The notes beneath the pieces are model-generated. The model saw only the letters and a list, made by a program, of their open reading frames with translations, ran no database searches and had not been told where the DNA came from. Positions 25,892 to 34,491 of a DNA stretch of 64,000 nucleotides are shown in pieces (the first letter of the stretch is position 1; each line of letters starts with the position of its first letter). A program made the position numbers and the translations under genes. This DNA comes from Clostridium sp. BJN0013. GTDB lineage: Bacteria > Bacillota > Clostridia > Clostridiales > Clostridiaceae. Location: contig NZ_CP162495.1 of the NCBI RefSeq assembly GCF_040939125.1, positions 3,596,001-3,660,000 of the forward strand, read 5' to 3'.

Positions 25892-25902
25892 CAATAATTA
25901 TA

Positions 25903-25939
25903 TTGACACTATATAGATAATAGTCTATATTATCTATAT
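25903..25939 (+). promoter_or_regulatory. ars operon promoter with ArsR operator
   Basis: TTGACA (25903-25908) and TATATT (25926-25931) are 17 nt apart. The dyad ATATAGATAATA-GTCTA-TATTATCTATAT (25911-25939), a perfect 12-bp inverted repeat, covers the spacer and the -10. A repressor bound there would block RNA polymerase. The same geometry recurs at 29647-29678. Confidence 0.85.
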
Positions 25940-25952
25940 AAGGAGTGACTTT

Positions 25953-26291
25953 ATGAATTTGGATTATAAATTAAACGCAAAAATATTCAAGGCACTGTCT
26001 GATCAAAACAGGTTAAAAATTATTGATATACTTTCCTGTGGTGAAAAATGTGCATGTGATTTATTGGAAAATTTTAATTTTACACAGCCTACTCTATCCC
26101 ACCACATGAAGGTGTTGATGGATTGTAACCTTATTAAATGTAGAAAAGAAGGGATCTGGAATTACTATTCATTAGACAATGCTAATGCAAACAAGCTGAT
26201 GCTGTTCTTGATGAATATTATAACAGATACCGAAGAATGTATATGCAAAGGTCAGAGTACTGGTTTATGTAAAACTGATAATGAAAAATAA
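25953..26291 (+). CDS. arsR: ArsR-family arsenic-responsive repressor
   Basis: 112 residues. KIFKALSDQNRLKIIDILSC is the first part of the winged helix; GEKCACDLLENFNFTQPTLS holds the ELCVCDL-type metal site, here KCACDL with two cysteines, and the recognition helix; HHMKVLMDCNLIKCRKEG follows. Further cysteines at the C-terminus (ECICKGQSTGLC) could add ligands. AAGGAG 8 nt before the ATG. It is the first gene of the operon and lies 14 nt after its own operator, so autoregulation by arsenite or antimonite is expected. Confidence 0.92.
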   Translation: MNLDYKLNAKIFKALSDQNRLKIIDILSCGEKCACDLLENFNFTQPTLSHHMKVLMDCNLIKCRKEGIWNYYSLDNANANKLMLFLMNIITDTEECICKGQSTGLCKTDNEK

Positions 26292-26314
26292 ATTTATAAA
26301 CAGGAGGAATATAT

Positions 26315-27373
26315 ATGAAAGGTAAATCATCTAGATTATCGTTACTTGATCGTTATTTGACACTTTGGATATTTCTTGCCATGTTTATAGGAATTCTATT
26401 TGGGTGGGGAATACCAGGAATATCAAAAGGTTTATCTAATCTATCTATAGGTACTACATCCATACCTATAGCCATTGGACTTATTGTAATGATGTATCCA
26501 CCCCTTGCCAAAGTAAACTATAAAGAATTCCATAAGGTTTTTAGGAATCCTAAAGTTTTGGGGTTATCACTTTTACAAAACTGGATTATAGGACCAATTT
26601 TAATGTTTATACTTGCATTTGTTTTTTTAAAGTCATATCCAGCATTTATGACTGGACTTATATTAATTGGTCTTGCAAGATGTATTGCTATGGTTATCGT
26701 TTGGAATAGTTTAGCTGATGGTGATACAGAATATGCAGCTGCTCTTGTAGCTTTCAACTCAATTTTTCAAGTTATATTTTATTCAATGTATTGTTATATA
26801 TTTATAACTGTTTTACCAACATGGTTTGGACTTACCGGTTACAGGGTGGATATTTCTATAGTTAAAGTAGCAGAATCCGTAGCAATTTATCTTGGGATAC
26901 CATTTGCGGCTGGTTTATTTACAAGACTATTACTAGAACCTAAAATGGGAACAGAGTGGTATACAAAAAAATTCATACCTAAGGTAAGTCCACTGGCATT
27001 AATTGCTTTACTATTTACTATAATAATCATGTTTACTTATAAGGGAAAATATATAGTTGAACTTCCTTTTGATGTTATAAGAATAGCTGTTCCACTTTTA
27101 ATATACTTTGTAATAATGTTCTCAGTCTCATTCTTTATAAGTTATAAATCTGGAATAGATTATAAAAAAACAACTACACTGTCATTTACCGCAGCAAGTA
27201 ATAACTTTGAACTTGCAATAGCAGTTGCAGTTGCAGTATTTGGAATAGAATCAAAAGAAGCTTTTACAGCTGTTATAGGTCCATTAGTTGAAGTGCCCGT
27301 TATGATAGGTCTTGTAAATGTAGCACTACATTGGAGAAAAAAATATTTTAAGATACCTACAAAATTAGGTTAA
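26315..27373 (+). CDS. acr3: Acr3-family arsenite efflux permease
   Basis: 352 residues and 10 membrane segments. The N-terminus [20 protein letters not shown] and the conserved [19 protein letters not shown] (with the essential Cys of Acr3) identify it, together with [20 protein letters not shown] near the end. It exports arsenite using the proton-motive force. GGAGGAATATAT precedes the ATG, 23 nt after arsR. It is the second gene of the arsR operon. Confidence 0.93.
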   Translation: MKGKSSRLSLLDRYLTLWIFLAMFIGILFGWGIPGISKGLSNLSIGTTSIPIAIGLIVMMYPPLAKVNYKEFHKVFRNPKVLGLSLLQNWIIGPILMFILAFVFLKSYPAFMTGLILIGLARCIAMVIVWNSLADGDTEYAAALVAFNSIFQVIFYSMYCYIFITVLPTWFGLTGYRVDISIVKVAESVAIYLGIPFAAGLFTRLLLEPKMGTEWYTKKFIPKVSPLALIALLFTIIIMFTYKGKYIVELPFDVIRIAVPLLIYFVIMFSVSFFISYKSGIDYKKTTTLSFTAASNNFELAIAVAVAVFGIESKEAFTAVIGPLVEVPVMIGLVNVALHWRKKYFKIPTKLG

Positions 27374-27391
27374 ATATGGAGGAATACAATT

Positions 27392-27802
27392 ATGAAACCA
27401 AAGGTAGCATTTATATGCGTACACAATTCTTGTAGATCACAAATGGCAGAAGCTTTAGGAAAATTATTTGCAAATGATATATTTGAATCCTATTCTGCTG
27501 GGACAGAATTAAGACCAACTATAAATCAAGATGCAGTAAGAATTATAAAGGATTTATATAATATTGATATGAATAAAACACAGAAGTCAAAATTGCTAAA
27601 GGATCTTCTCAAAATTGATATAGTAGTAAAAATGGGATGTAATGTAGTATGTCCTTTCTTACCTTCAAAGTATACAGAGGATTGGGATTTGGAAGATCCT
27701 TCTGGGAAAAGTAATGATGAGTTTATAAAAACAGCTAAAGCCATTGAAGAAAAAATTAAAGACTTAGCTAAAAGAATTGAAAATAAAGAAATTAAATTAT
27801 AA
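27392..27802 (+). CDS. arsC: Arsenate reductase (second, operon copy)
   Basis: 136 residues, clearly different from the one at 25208. The nucleophile loop is FICVHNSCRSQMAEALGKLF (C-x5-R). SAGTELRPTINQDAV and GCNVVCPFLPSKYTEDWDLE follow, with cysteines placed for the redox relay. TGGAGG precedes the ATG and only 18 nt separate it from acr3. Its last 61 bp (27743-27803) are duplicated at 29515-29575, on the far side of hgcAB. Confidence 0.9.
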   Translation: MKPKVAFICVHNSCRSQMAEALGKLFANDIFESYSAGTELRPTINQDAVRIIKDLYNIDMNKTQKSKLLKDLLKIDIVVKMGCNVVCPFLPSKYTEDWDLEDPSGKSNDEFIKTAKAIEEKIKDLAKRIENKEIKL

Positions 27803-27803
27803 G
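27743..27803 (+). repeat. 61-bp direct repeat, left copy (3' end of arsC)
   Basis: The last 19 codons and stop of arsC. It recurs at 29515-29575 with three mismatches, so the two copies bracket the 1.7-kb segment carrying the thioredoxin-like remnant, hgcA and hgcB. Confidence 0.9.
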
Positions 27804-27820
27804 ATGTAACAAAGATAAAA

Positions 27821-27901
27821 TACTCTCTAAACTTGTTCAAATTTGGAGCATTGGAGAAGTCTGTGAAGGATATCAGTGAAAATACTGAGATTGATATGTA
27901 G
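27821..27901 (+). pseudogene. Thioredoxin-like (redox-active disulfide) remnant
   Basis: The open stretch reads YSLNLFKFGALEKSVKDISE and ends NTEIDM. It resembles the N-terminal strand and helix of the small Thioredoxin_3 proteins, in which GC-x-x-C precedes ALEKxVK; here the cysteines are lost (FKFGALEK). Such genes are common in arsenic operons. There is no start codon. The identification rests on a short match. Confidence 0.4.
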
Positions 27902-27990
27902 GAATTACTATAACAATCTAAAAAAATGCTCTAATGATTCTGAGTGCAAATAAGTTTTATAGGAAATTAGAGGTTTGGGAGGTTAGAAAA

Positions 27991-29199
27991 TTGGATAACA
28001 TTAATTGCTGTAATTCTGGAAAAAAGCTTGAGAAGAATACAAAAGTTAAAATAGTAAGAATAAAGCAAAAACCTACCGATGGATCTATTTCTTCTAAGTG
28101 TGAGACAACTCAAAATTCATATTGTTGTGGAAATGGAAGTAAGGAATCATGTGAACCCATTACTAAATATGATACAAAGCAGAAATGGATAATTGGAGAG
28201 ATAAGTACCTCACAAGGCTGTATACCACGTATTTCTACTAAATTGGCATTTACTGATACATTGGGTACATGGAAAGTACGCTTCGGAATAAACAGGATGA
28301 ATTATAAAATCAATCCAGGACTCTATGCAGTAGGAACACCTGATGACACAGCTCCTGTTCTGGTAACAGCAAACTATAAACTGACCTTTGATACTTTGAG
28401 AAAAGAGCTGGGTGGACTTAATGCATGGATAGTGGTGTTGGATACGAAAGGGATAAATGTATGGTGTGCAGCAGGTAAAGGAACATTTGGAACTAAGGAA
28501 CTTGTGAGCAGAATTTCAAAAGTAAGGCTTTCTCAAATTGTATCACACAAAACGTTGGTACTCCCTCAGCTTGGGGCACCTGGAATAAGTGCTCACGAGG
28601 TTACAAAGAAGTCTGGTTTTAAAGTGGTATATGGTCCTGTAAGAGCTGAAGATATAAAAAAGTTTTTAGAAGCAGAAATGAAAGCCACAGAAGAAATGCG
28701 TGAAGTGAGGTTTAATATAATTGACAGGGTGGTTCTGACACCAGTTGAATTTGTAAGTACTTTTAAAATTGCCATGTTAGTTTTTGGAGTAATGTTTCTT
28801 ATAAATTTATTTGCCGTTAATCCTTTTGGAGTAATTGATTTTTATGCATTTATAGGTGCATTGCTGGTAGGCTGTGTTATAACCCCTGTATTACTGCCAT
28901 GGATTCCAGTAAGGGCTTTTGCTGCAAAAGGCTGGATTATGGGACTTATTTGGGCAGTCACTGTAAATATACTTAATGGTTGGTCTGCAATACCGGAATA
29001 TGGTGTATTAAAAACTGTTGCATATTTATTGATTTTACCATCTATAGCCTCATATTATGCTATGAACTTTACAGGATCTTCTACTTATACATCTTTCTCA
29101 GGTGTAATAAAGGAGATGAAGATAGCAGTTCCTGCAATTGCTGTTTCAATAGGACTTGGGGTGGGGTTACTTTTGATAAACAGCCTTATTCATATTTAA
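27991..29199 (+). CDS. hgcA: HgcA, corrinoid protein for mercury methylation
   Basis: 402 residues. The N-terminal globular domain holds GLYAVGTPDDTAPVLVTANY and the family signature GINVWCAAGKGTFGT, with Cys159 in the cap helix that ligates the cobalt of the corrinoid. VSHKTLVLPQLGAPGISAHE and GFKVVYGPVRAEDI follow. The C-terminal third has five membrane segments (from IAMLVFGVMFLINLFAV on). In known HgcA this protein passes a methyl group to Hg(II), forming methylmercury. The start is a TTG, with GGGAGG 8 nt before it. An extra Cys-rich N-terminal stretch (NCCN, SKCE, SYCCGN) of ~60 residues is notable. It is followed by hgcB after 10 nt, and no terminator separates it from arsC. Confidence 0.93.
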   Translation: MDNINCCNSGKKLEKNTKVKIVRIKQKPTDGSISSKCETTQNSYCCGNGSKESCEPITKYDTKQKWIIGEISTSQGCIPRISTKLAFTDTLGTWKVRFGINRMNYKINPGLYAVGTPDDTAPVLVTANYKLTFDTLRKELGGLNAWIVVLDTKGINVWCAAGKGTFGTKELVSRISKVRLSQIVSHKTLVLPQLGAPGISAHEVTKKSGFKVVYGPVRAEDIKKFLEAEMKATEEMREVRFNIIDRVVLTPVEFVSTFKIAMLVFGVMFLINLFAVNPFGVIDFYAFIGALLVGCVITPVLLPWIPVRAFAAKGWIMGLIWAVTVNILNGWSAIPEYGVLKTVAYLLILPSIASYYAMNFTGSSTYTSFSGVIKEMKIAVPAIAVSIGLGVGLLLINSLIHI

Positions 29200-29209
29200 G
29201 GAGGGTGCT

Positions 29210-29509
29210 ATGAAAAATAAGTATTTGAAAAATGTCTGTACACTTGAGGTTGATTCAGATAAATGTGTTGGCTGTGGAAGATGTATTGAGGTTTGTCCAC
29301 ATAAAGTATTTAATCTAAATAAAGGTAAGGTTGAACTTATCAATAAGGATAGTTGTATGGAATGCGGCGCATGTGCAAAAAACTGTTCCTTTAATGCCAT
29401 TGAGGTAAAATCAGGTGTTGGATGTGCCTACGCAGTTATAATGGGATGGCTTTTAGGTACTGAGCCTACATGTGATTGTTCAAGTGATAATAGCAACGGG
29501 TGCTGTTAA
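29210..29509 (+). CDS. hgcB: HgcB, 2[4Fe-4S] ferredoxin partner of HgcA
   Basis: 99 residues. There are two cluster motifs: CVGCGRCIEVCP (Cys19, 22, 25, 29) and CMECGACAKNC (Cys49, 52, 55, 59). It also has the extra features that set HgcB apart from ordinary ferredoxins: an N-terminal Cys10, a Cys72 beyond the second cluster, and a C-terminal Cys pair (Cys98-Cys99). HgcB is thought to reduce the corrinoid of HgcA and to present Hg(II). AAGGAGGGTGCT precedes the ATG. Confidence 0.93.
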   Translation: MKNKYLKNVCTLEVDSDKCVGCGRCIEVCPHKVFNLNKGKVELINKDSCMECGACAKNCSFNAIEVKSGVGCAYAVIMGWLLGTEPTCDCSSDNSNGCC

Positions 29510-29514
29510 ATAAG

Positions 29515-29575
29515 ATTGAAGGAAAAATTAAAGACCTAGCTAAAAGAATTAAAAATAAAGAAATTAAATTATAAG
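29515..29575 (+). repeat. 61-bp direct repeat, right copy (arsC 3' end)
   Basis: ATTGAAGGAAAAATTAAAGA and onward to AAATTATAAG repeats 27743-27803 with three substitutions. It starts 5 nt after the hgcB stop and includes the arsC stop codon. A possible weak hairpin with GGCC arms (29576-29617) follows and could be the original operon end. Confidence 0.9.
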
Positions 29576-29646
29576 GGCCAATAAAAGTGAGTAAGATAGA
29601 AATTTTTATTTCGGCCATGTGCTATTGCTTTATTTTAATAATTTTA

Positions 29647-29678
29647 TTGATACCATATAGAATATGATCTATTCTATA
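29647..29678 (+). promoter_or_regulatory. Second ArsR-type promoter/operator
   Basis: TTGATA (29647-29652), a 17-nt spacer and TATTCT (29670-29675), covered by the perfect dyad TATAGAATA-TGATC-TATTCTATA (29656-29678). The arrangement and the start TTGAyACyATATAGA match the ars promoter at 25903, which suggests control by the same repressor. Confidence 0.7.
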
Positions 29679-29708
29679 ATAAAAAATATACAAATGAGAG
29701 GTGTTCCT

Positions 29709-29912
29709 ATGAGTATACAAATTTTTGAAGCATCTAAAGAAATACATGATAAGTTCAAAGAGAAATTTAAATACACTTGCTGTCGTGCACTTACTGAAGA
29801 TGTTGAATGGGGAAAATCAGAACATCACGAAAACTGTGAAAAATATGTTGTTTACACATCTGAAGTTACTGAAAATATATTAAAAATAATAGACAAAAGT
29901 ATATATATTTAA
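29709..29912 (+). CDS. Small Cys-containing protein, C_GCAxxG_C_C-like tail
   Basis: 67 residues from MSIQIFEASKEIHDKFKEKF. The block KYTCCRALTEDVEWGKSEHH and ENCEKYVVYTSEV resembles the C-terminal half of the C_GCAxxG_C_C redox proteins (pattern xxCCRxLT...H..C), but the first half with the GCAxxG motif is absent. GAGAGGTG precedes the ATG. It has its own ArsR-like operator, so it probably belongs to the arsenic/mercury response. I infer a redox or metal-binding role. Confidence 0.55.
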   Translation: MSIQIFEASKEIHDKFKEKFKYTCCRALTEDVEWGKSEHHENCEKYVVYTSEVTENILKIIDKSIYI

Positions 29913-30237
29913 CATAATAACTCTAAGCTTAAATTTTAAATTATTAAAAAAGGAAGAGTTGTTTTGGCTAACTTAATAATTGAATTAAGTGTATTAGTAC
30001 AATTAGGCATGAAAAACATAACTAGTTTAATATTCAAGCTATTGATTTTTCTATGATTAAATCATTCTGCGTAAGTACTGTTTAGAATAAAAACTATACT
30101 TTTTCAAGATCTTTTAAACCTCTTGTTTTTATAAATAAAAATAATTACGAGTTAACTTGGAATATACGTCCGCACTCCATTTTGTAACACCCTATATCCC
30201 TTCTCCCTATAACAAGTAAAGTATGATAAATCTCTAG
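29913..30237. other. 325-bp gap, no gene seen
   Basis: AT-rich sequence between the small Cys protein and a decayed hemN-like gene; no open frame, hairpin or repeat that I can support. Confidence 0.4.
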
Positions 30238-30546
30238 CTACCTCCCAAGGATGATTTAAAAGATGATTTTACTAATGCATTTGAATCAAGAGCAACTCAA
30301 GTTTCAACCTATCCTTTTATTGATTTTTCCTATGCCAACAACAAAAGTAAGCCTTTAGGGAAAAAGATAAAAAAGCTTTTTGAATATCTTGAGACAGTAG
30401 GTGAAGAACTTCAGTGTACTAGAACTGCTGTATGGACTTTTGGCAAGAAAGATGTTCCTAAATATTCTTCTGTTACAAGAGATAATTTTATAGGCTTTGG
30501 CCCAAGCGCTACTACTGTTTTAAGAGAACCTATAAATATCATTTAG
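30238..30546 (+). pseudogene. HemN-like radical SAM protein, internal fragment
   Basis: The frame reads LPPKDDLKDDFTNAFESRAT, VSTYPFIDFSYANN and later RTAVWTFGKKDVPKYSSVTR and DNFIGFGPSATT. The last blocks match the middle of coproporphyrinogen oxidase-like radical SAM enzymes (W-x-F...YSSVTRDNFIGFGPSA). The CxxxCxxC cluster site upstream and the C-terminal domain are missing. Confidence 0.6.
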
Positions 30547-30711
30547 TTGAACAGGCCTGTATTCATCAATACATAGATAAAACTTGATATTTAAACTCAA
30601 GAACTCATCTATGTCAATTGATTAGATTGTCATATTTAGGGAAATCAGTTCTATGCACAAAAATTATTGGACTCATCTCACAGAACTTAGATAATAAGGA
30701 GGTTGCCGTAA

Positions 30712-31359
30712 TTATAGTACCATATCAAATTTATCTATTGTTGTTTGAATGCTGTTAATCAACTTACTTACGTGATATCCATCAGCCACTGCATGTGATA
30801 TTGTCACAGAAAATGGCATTACCCATTTTCCATTTTCTTTATTGTACTTTCCATATGTTATAATGGGCATTAATGGTGGATTAGAATCACTAGTGTATGT
30901 TGAATATCCTGTAAAACTAAGCCATGGAACACAAGATATGCAGTAAAAATTTTCAGGCTGATTTGGCTTAGTCTTCATGCCTTTAGTATTTGAGTACTTT
31001 TGAATATCACATTTATAATTATCATAGAATTTGTAAAAGTCATCTGTATATTCTGACCAAATATCTGAGAAGGTATGATCATCTTCATGAAAAATTGTAT
31101 AATTAGGATGAACAATATCATATAAAATTAGCGTATTATTTTTTCTCCAACTCATTCGAAACTCTGGCATTAAGTTAATGTTATAAGTAACGCAATAAAT
31201 GAAGGAAGGATAAAATTTTAGATTATTATTTTTTAACGACTTTTTAAACAAAGTAACATCAATCTTTGCAGTAATACTATAACCACATTTAAGCTTTTCT
31301 GTATAATATTTAAAATGTTCTTTTCTTTCCCATTTTTCGAAATCAATTATATGAAACAT
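30712..31359 (-). CDS. cat: Chloramphenicol O-acetyltransferase (type A)
   Basis: 215 residues, the usual length. The N-terminus FEKWERKEHFKYYTEKLKCG, the substrate pocket region and the catalytic SHAVADGYHVSKLI (H-x-x-x-D-G) near residue 190 are complete. The trimeric enzyme acetylates chloramphenicol with acetyl-CoA; chromosomal relatives may act on other acceptors. GGGGGAC precedes the ATG. It is isolated between two decayed genes, in line with acquisition as a cargo gene. Confidence 0.88.
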   Translation of the reverse strand: MFHIIDFEKWERKEHFKYYTEKLKCGYSITAKIDVTLFKKSLKNNNLKFYPSFIYCVTYNINLMPEFRMSWRKNNTLILYDIVHPNYTIFHEDDHTFSDIWSEYTDDFYKFYDNYKCDIQKYSNTKGMKTKPNQPENFYCISCVPWLSFTGYSTYTSDSNPPLMPIITYGKYNKENGKWVMPFSVTISHAVADGYHVSKLINSIQTTIDKFDMVL

Positions 31360-31662
31360 AATCTAGGTCCCCCTTGATAATTGTATTTAATATAAGCTAT
31401 AAATTATCTATATGACTTATATCTTCTTTATTATGTTATACAATATTTTGAAACAACTTTTTAATTTATAAGAATTTAATCTATATAAATTAAAATCCCA
31501 AATACAATAATTAAAATTATTAAAATAAGTAAACATTTTAATCAGGAAATTTCTTGTTCATGGTCATTAAGCTAAGAAGAGTATATAAAAATACTACAAG
31601 GATTAAAATCACTAGAATTTTTCATATAATTCATATTATTTATATTATTTATACAAGTATAT
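31360..31662. other. 300-bp gap, no gene seen
   Basis: Very AT-rich; no coding or structural signal that I can support. Confidence 0.4.
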
Positions 31663-31839
31663 CTAACATTTTTTAGGATTATTAATTAATAATTTTATAA
31701 TTTGATAATTTTCGGTATCCTCATAGTTAACTTTTTTTATAGTATTATCCAACTCATAGATTATTGAATCTGGATAGGTCGTTACTATTGGAGAATGGGT
31801 AGCAATTATAAACTGAGAATCATTTTGAATTAAATCCAT
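31663..31839 (-). pseudogene. AAA-family ATPase, C-terminal fragment
   Basis: MDLIQNDSQFIIATHSPIVT, YPDSIIYELDN and KKVNYEDTENYQIIKLLINN match the end of predicted ABC-like AAA ATPases, where QFIIATHSPI is the switch-His segment after Walker B. The remainder of the gene is absent. Confidence 0.6.
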
Positions 31840-31953
31840 ATACTATGGCAATAGCTTCAAGTATTTATGAATCAAAATAACATAGCTTTTTAACTATTAT
31901 TTTTGTAGATTGCCGTAATTACTCCAGGACTTATTTAATACTACAACCGTAAA

Positions 31954-31988
31954 TAAAAAAACTTCAACTTAGAACTCTAAGTTGAAGT
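31954..31988 (-). terminator. Terminator of the M1 peptidase gene
   Basis: ACTTCAACTTAGA and its complement around 31961-31988 form an 11-bp or longer stem, followed by TTTTTTTA on the minus strand, about 50 nt past the stop. Confidence 0.8.
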
Positions 31989-32040
31989 CAAATTAAAATT
32001 TTTTATGTCTTCTTCTTTTTTAAATACTGACATATAATCT

Positions 32041-34140
32041 CTAAAATTTCCCGCTGAAAAATTGTTTGTTTTCTATAGATATTGTAAATTGAGAATTTGT
32101 AACTAAATTCAAATCTGTATAAAATGAATTATCTTTCGTCCAAAAAAATACTAACATTAATTTATCATCATTTTTAGGATTTTTAATAGTAAAAGCTCCA
32201 TTTATGTCCTCACTTTTAAAAGAAAAGCTGTTACAAGAAATAGTATGTTTAGTTACAAGTATTGGAAGATCATTTTTCATAGAATCAAAGACTTTATTGT
32301 TCCATGGGTTTCCAAGAAGTATTATATTATTATTTTTTATATCATTATCTGTTAAATCTTTATCTTCTTTTACTGATATATTGCTGTTAAGTGTCATAGT
32401 TTTTATAATACCATCTAAAGACTCTTTTTCATCTGTAGTTAAGTTAGATGGTTTTACTAATAGGGCTTTCTCACCATTTAGTACCCTAAGCTGAAGACTA
32501 CCAAGGATTAATCCGTTGTTTTTTTCCAAATTTTTAAGCATATTTTTATATTGTTCATTTGCCAGTTTTTCTATTTGTTCGTCTGTAAGCTTTAAGTTTT
32601 CCGCAGTGTAATTATCGGAATTCAGAGAAGCTTTAATGGTATCACTTACATTTTTACCTGCTTTTTTTTCAACGACACTTAAAAATCCTTCTATGGATGA
32701 ATTTTTAAATTTATATTCTTTGAAGTAAGTTTGCATTATATCTAAGAATACAGTATCTCCCACCCTTTTTCTTAAATCTTCAATTAAAAGAGGACCTTTG
32801 CCATATATAACCAGAACATATCCAGCTCCATTACTATCATCGTCAAATTTGTCTACCCCTGACCCTATACTTGGAAATTTATATTGGGATGAAAGTGTCC
32901 CCATATTTTCATTACTATATGTAGGTATCATATTCAATATACCATTTTGGGAATATTCACCTTCAGTTTTTTCAAAATAATAGGCTGTGGAAAAAGTAGC
33001 TAAGGATTCATCTAAAAAGGGTTCTTTAAATTCATTGTTGCCTACAGTTACATACCACCACTGATGACCTACTTCATGTACTGCAGCTTGTGATATAAAT
33101 GAATTTTCATATAAACCAGATATATATTGATCATTACTTTTAGAACTTAGTATTTTTTCAGGGTATATTGGCATTTGAATTATTTGAGGATATTCCATTG
33201 CTCCTCCAGATAAGTGACTTTCCATCAAATCTAACTCATCGTAGGGATATTTACCAAATTGCTGGCTGAAAAATTGAACTGCACTTACGGCCGAATCTAG
33301 GACATCCTGAGCTGTACTATTATCGTTATCATCTTCTTTAGTTAAATAATAAATGTTTACTTTTATTCCATCTATTTCTTTGGACAGAACCTTGTAATTA
33401 GGACTCATTATAATAACAAAATCTCTTACATTATTAGCGTTCAAGTTCATTATTTTACTATTCTCGTCAGAAGATTTTTCATTTTCCTCTCCAGTAGATG
33501 CCACTACATAATCTTTAGGAACTTTTAAGTTTACATTATAATCTGCTATATCGCTGTAATTGGATTCTCCTACTACATTGAAAGTATTTTCATCCCATTT
33601 ATTTTCTTTATTATCGTACATTGATAGTATAGGATACCAGTTGGTTAATGAATAATCATTATCCATATAGCCCAATCTTGAAGTTCCCATAGGTAATTTT
33701 AATTTAAAGCTAATGAAGATTTTTATATTTCCATTGCGTTTAAAAGCCTCATCTAAGCTGATTTTAAGGATTTGATCATCTTGAGTAAACTTCACATTTT
33801 TTTCATTTACAAGGACTTTATTTATATATATATCCCCTTTTTGTGCTTCAGTTAAGTCCTTAGTGCCGATGATACCAACTTGAGAAGGCATAGTTTCCTT
33901 TTTATTATAGGAGTCTGGATAAAGGTGAAATACTATATCCTTTAAGCTTGTACCAGTGCTGTTTTTAATAGTAACTTCTTCACTTCCTGTTAAAGTTTTG
34001 GTATTTGCATTAAAGTCTAGATCCATACTGTACTTTGCAGGAAGAGTTGAAGCCTTAACAATTCCAGTGTCAAATAAACACAGAGTAAGTAAACTTAGAA
34101 AAAAAATGAAAATAACATTCTTTGTTTTTTTTAAGTTCAT
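32041..34140 (-). CDS. M1-family zinc aminopeptidase, membrane anchored
   Basis: 699 residues. The N-terminal hydrophobic segment (NVIFIFFLSLLTLCLFDTGI) is a signal or anchor. A beta-sandwich domain precedes the catalytic domain with SGGAMEYPQI (the GAMEN-like loop) and AAVHEVGHQWWYVTVGN, then FLDESLATFSTAYY, giving HExxH-(18)-E. It trims peptides outside the cell. I start at the ATG at 34140, with AAAGGA 12 nt upstream, rather than at the ATG 36 nt earlier, which has no ribosome site. It is monocistronic. Confidence 0.85.
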   Translation of the reverse strand: MNLKKTKNVIFIFFLSLLTLCLFDTGIVKASTLPAKYSMDLDFNANTKTLTGSEEVTIKNSTGTSLKDIVFHLYPDSYNKKETMPSQVGIIGTKDLTEAQKGDIYINKVLVNEKNVKFTQDDQILKISLDEAFKRNGNIKIFISFKLKLPMGTSRLGYMDNDYSLTNWYPILSMYDNKENKWDENTFNVVGESNYSDIADYNVNLKVPKDYVVASTGEENEKSSDENSKIMNLNANNVRDFVIIMSPNYKVLSKEIDGIKVNIYYLTKEDDNDNSTAQDVLDSAVSAVQFFSQQFGKYPYDELDLMESHLSGGAMEYPQIIQMPIYPEKILSSKSNDQYISGLYENSFISQAAVHEVGHQWWYVTVGNNEFKEPFLDESLATFSTAYYFEKTEGEYSQNGILNMIPTYSNENMGTLSSQYKFPSIGSGVDKFDDDSNGAGYVLVIYGKGPLLIEDLRKRVGDTVFLDIMQTYFKEYKFKNSSIEGFLSVVEKKAGKNVSDTIKASLNSDNYTAENLKLTDEQIEKLANEQYKNMLKNLEKNNGLILGSLQLRVLNGEKALLVKPSNLTTDEKESLDGIIKTMTLNSNISVKEDKDLTDNDIKNNNIILLGNPWNNKVFDSMKNDLPILVTKHTISCNSFSFKSEDINGAFTIKNPKNDDKLMLVFFWTKDNSFYTDLNLVTNSQFTISIENKQFFSGKF

Positions 34141-34327
34141 TTTTATACCACATCCTTTACAATACATTTGTTCCATTCACTAAAATAATTATAACATATA
34201 TTTTAGGGGAAATTAATATGAAAAGGAAAGGGATGTCAAAAATGGTAAGTATGGAACTACCTACTGGCAAGTGGTAATTCCTCTTCTACTTTAGAAGTGA
34301 AAGTATCCTTCCTTGTCATTTACCATA

Positions 34328-34483
34328 TTAGAGCGTAAAACGGCTATTTTTACTCATAGTTGGATCAAGCCCTGTTGGAAAATCACCATCGGAAAGAATT
34401 AGCTTCGGTTTCTGTTGCTCCTTTTCCACAATCGGGTATGCTTCATTTTTATATGTACTAACCTTGGGTTTGCTATGCTTCAT
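34328..34483 (-). CDS. Short open frame after the CadC-type regulator, unknown
   Basis: 51 codons beginning MKHSKPKVSTYKNEAYPIVE, with LILSDGDFPTGLDP, 8 nt behind the regulator gene and with GGAG inside its last codons. Regulators of this type usually precede a metal transporter, so this could be the leftover start of one, but I do not recognise the sequence. 34177-34327 shows nothing else. Confidence 0.35.
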   Translation of the reverse strand: MKHSKPKVSTYKNEAYPIVEKEQQKPKLILSDGDFPTGLDPTMSKNSRFTL

Positions 34484-34491
34484 AGTATCAG

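Noticed and set aside
27991-29199. HgcA read as an ordinary corrinoid iron-sulfur protein of the acetyl-CoA pathway
   Set aside because: It has the NVWCAAGK helix, lacks the CFeSP cluster motif, ends in five membrane helices and is followed by an HgcB-type ferredoxin with the C-terminal Cys pair.
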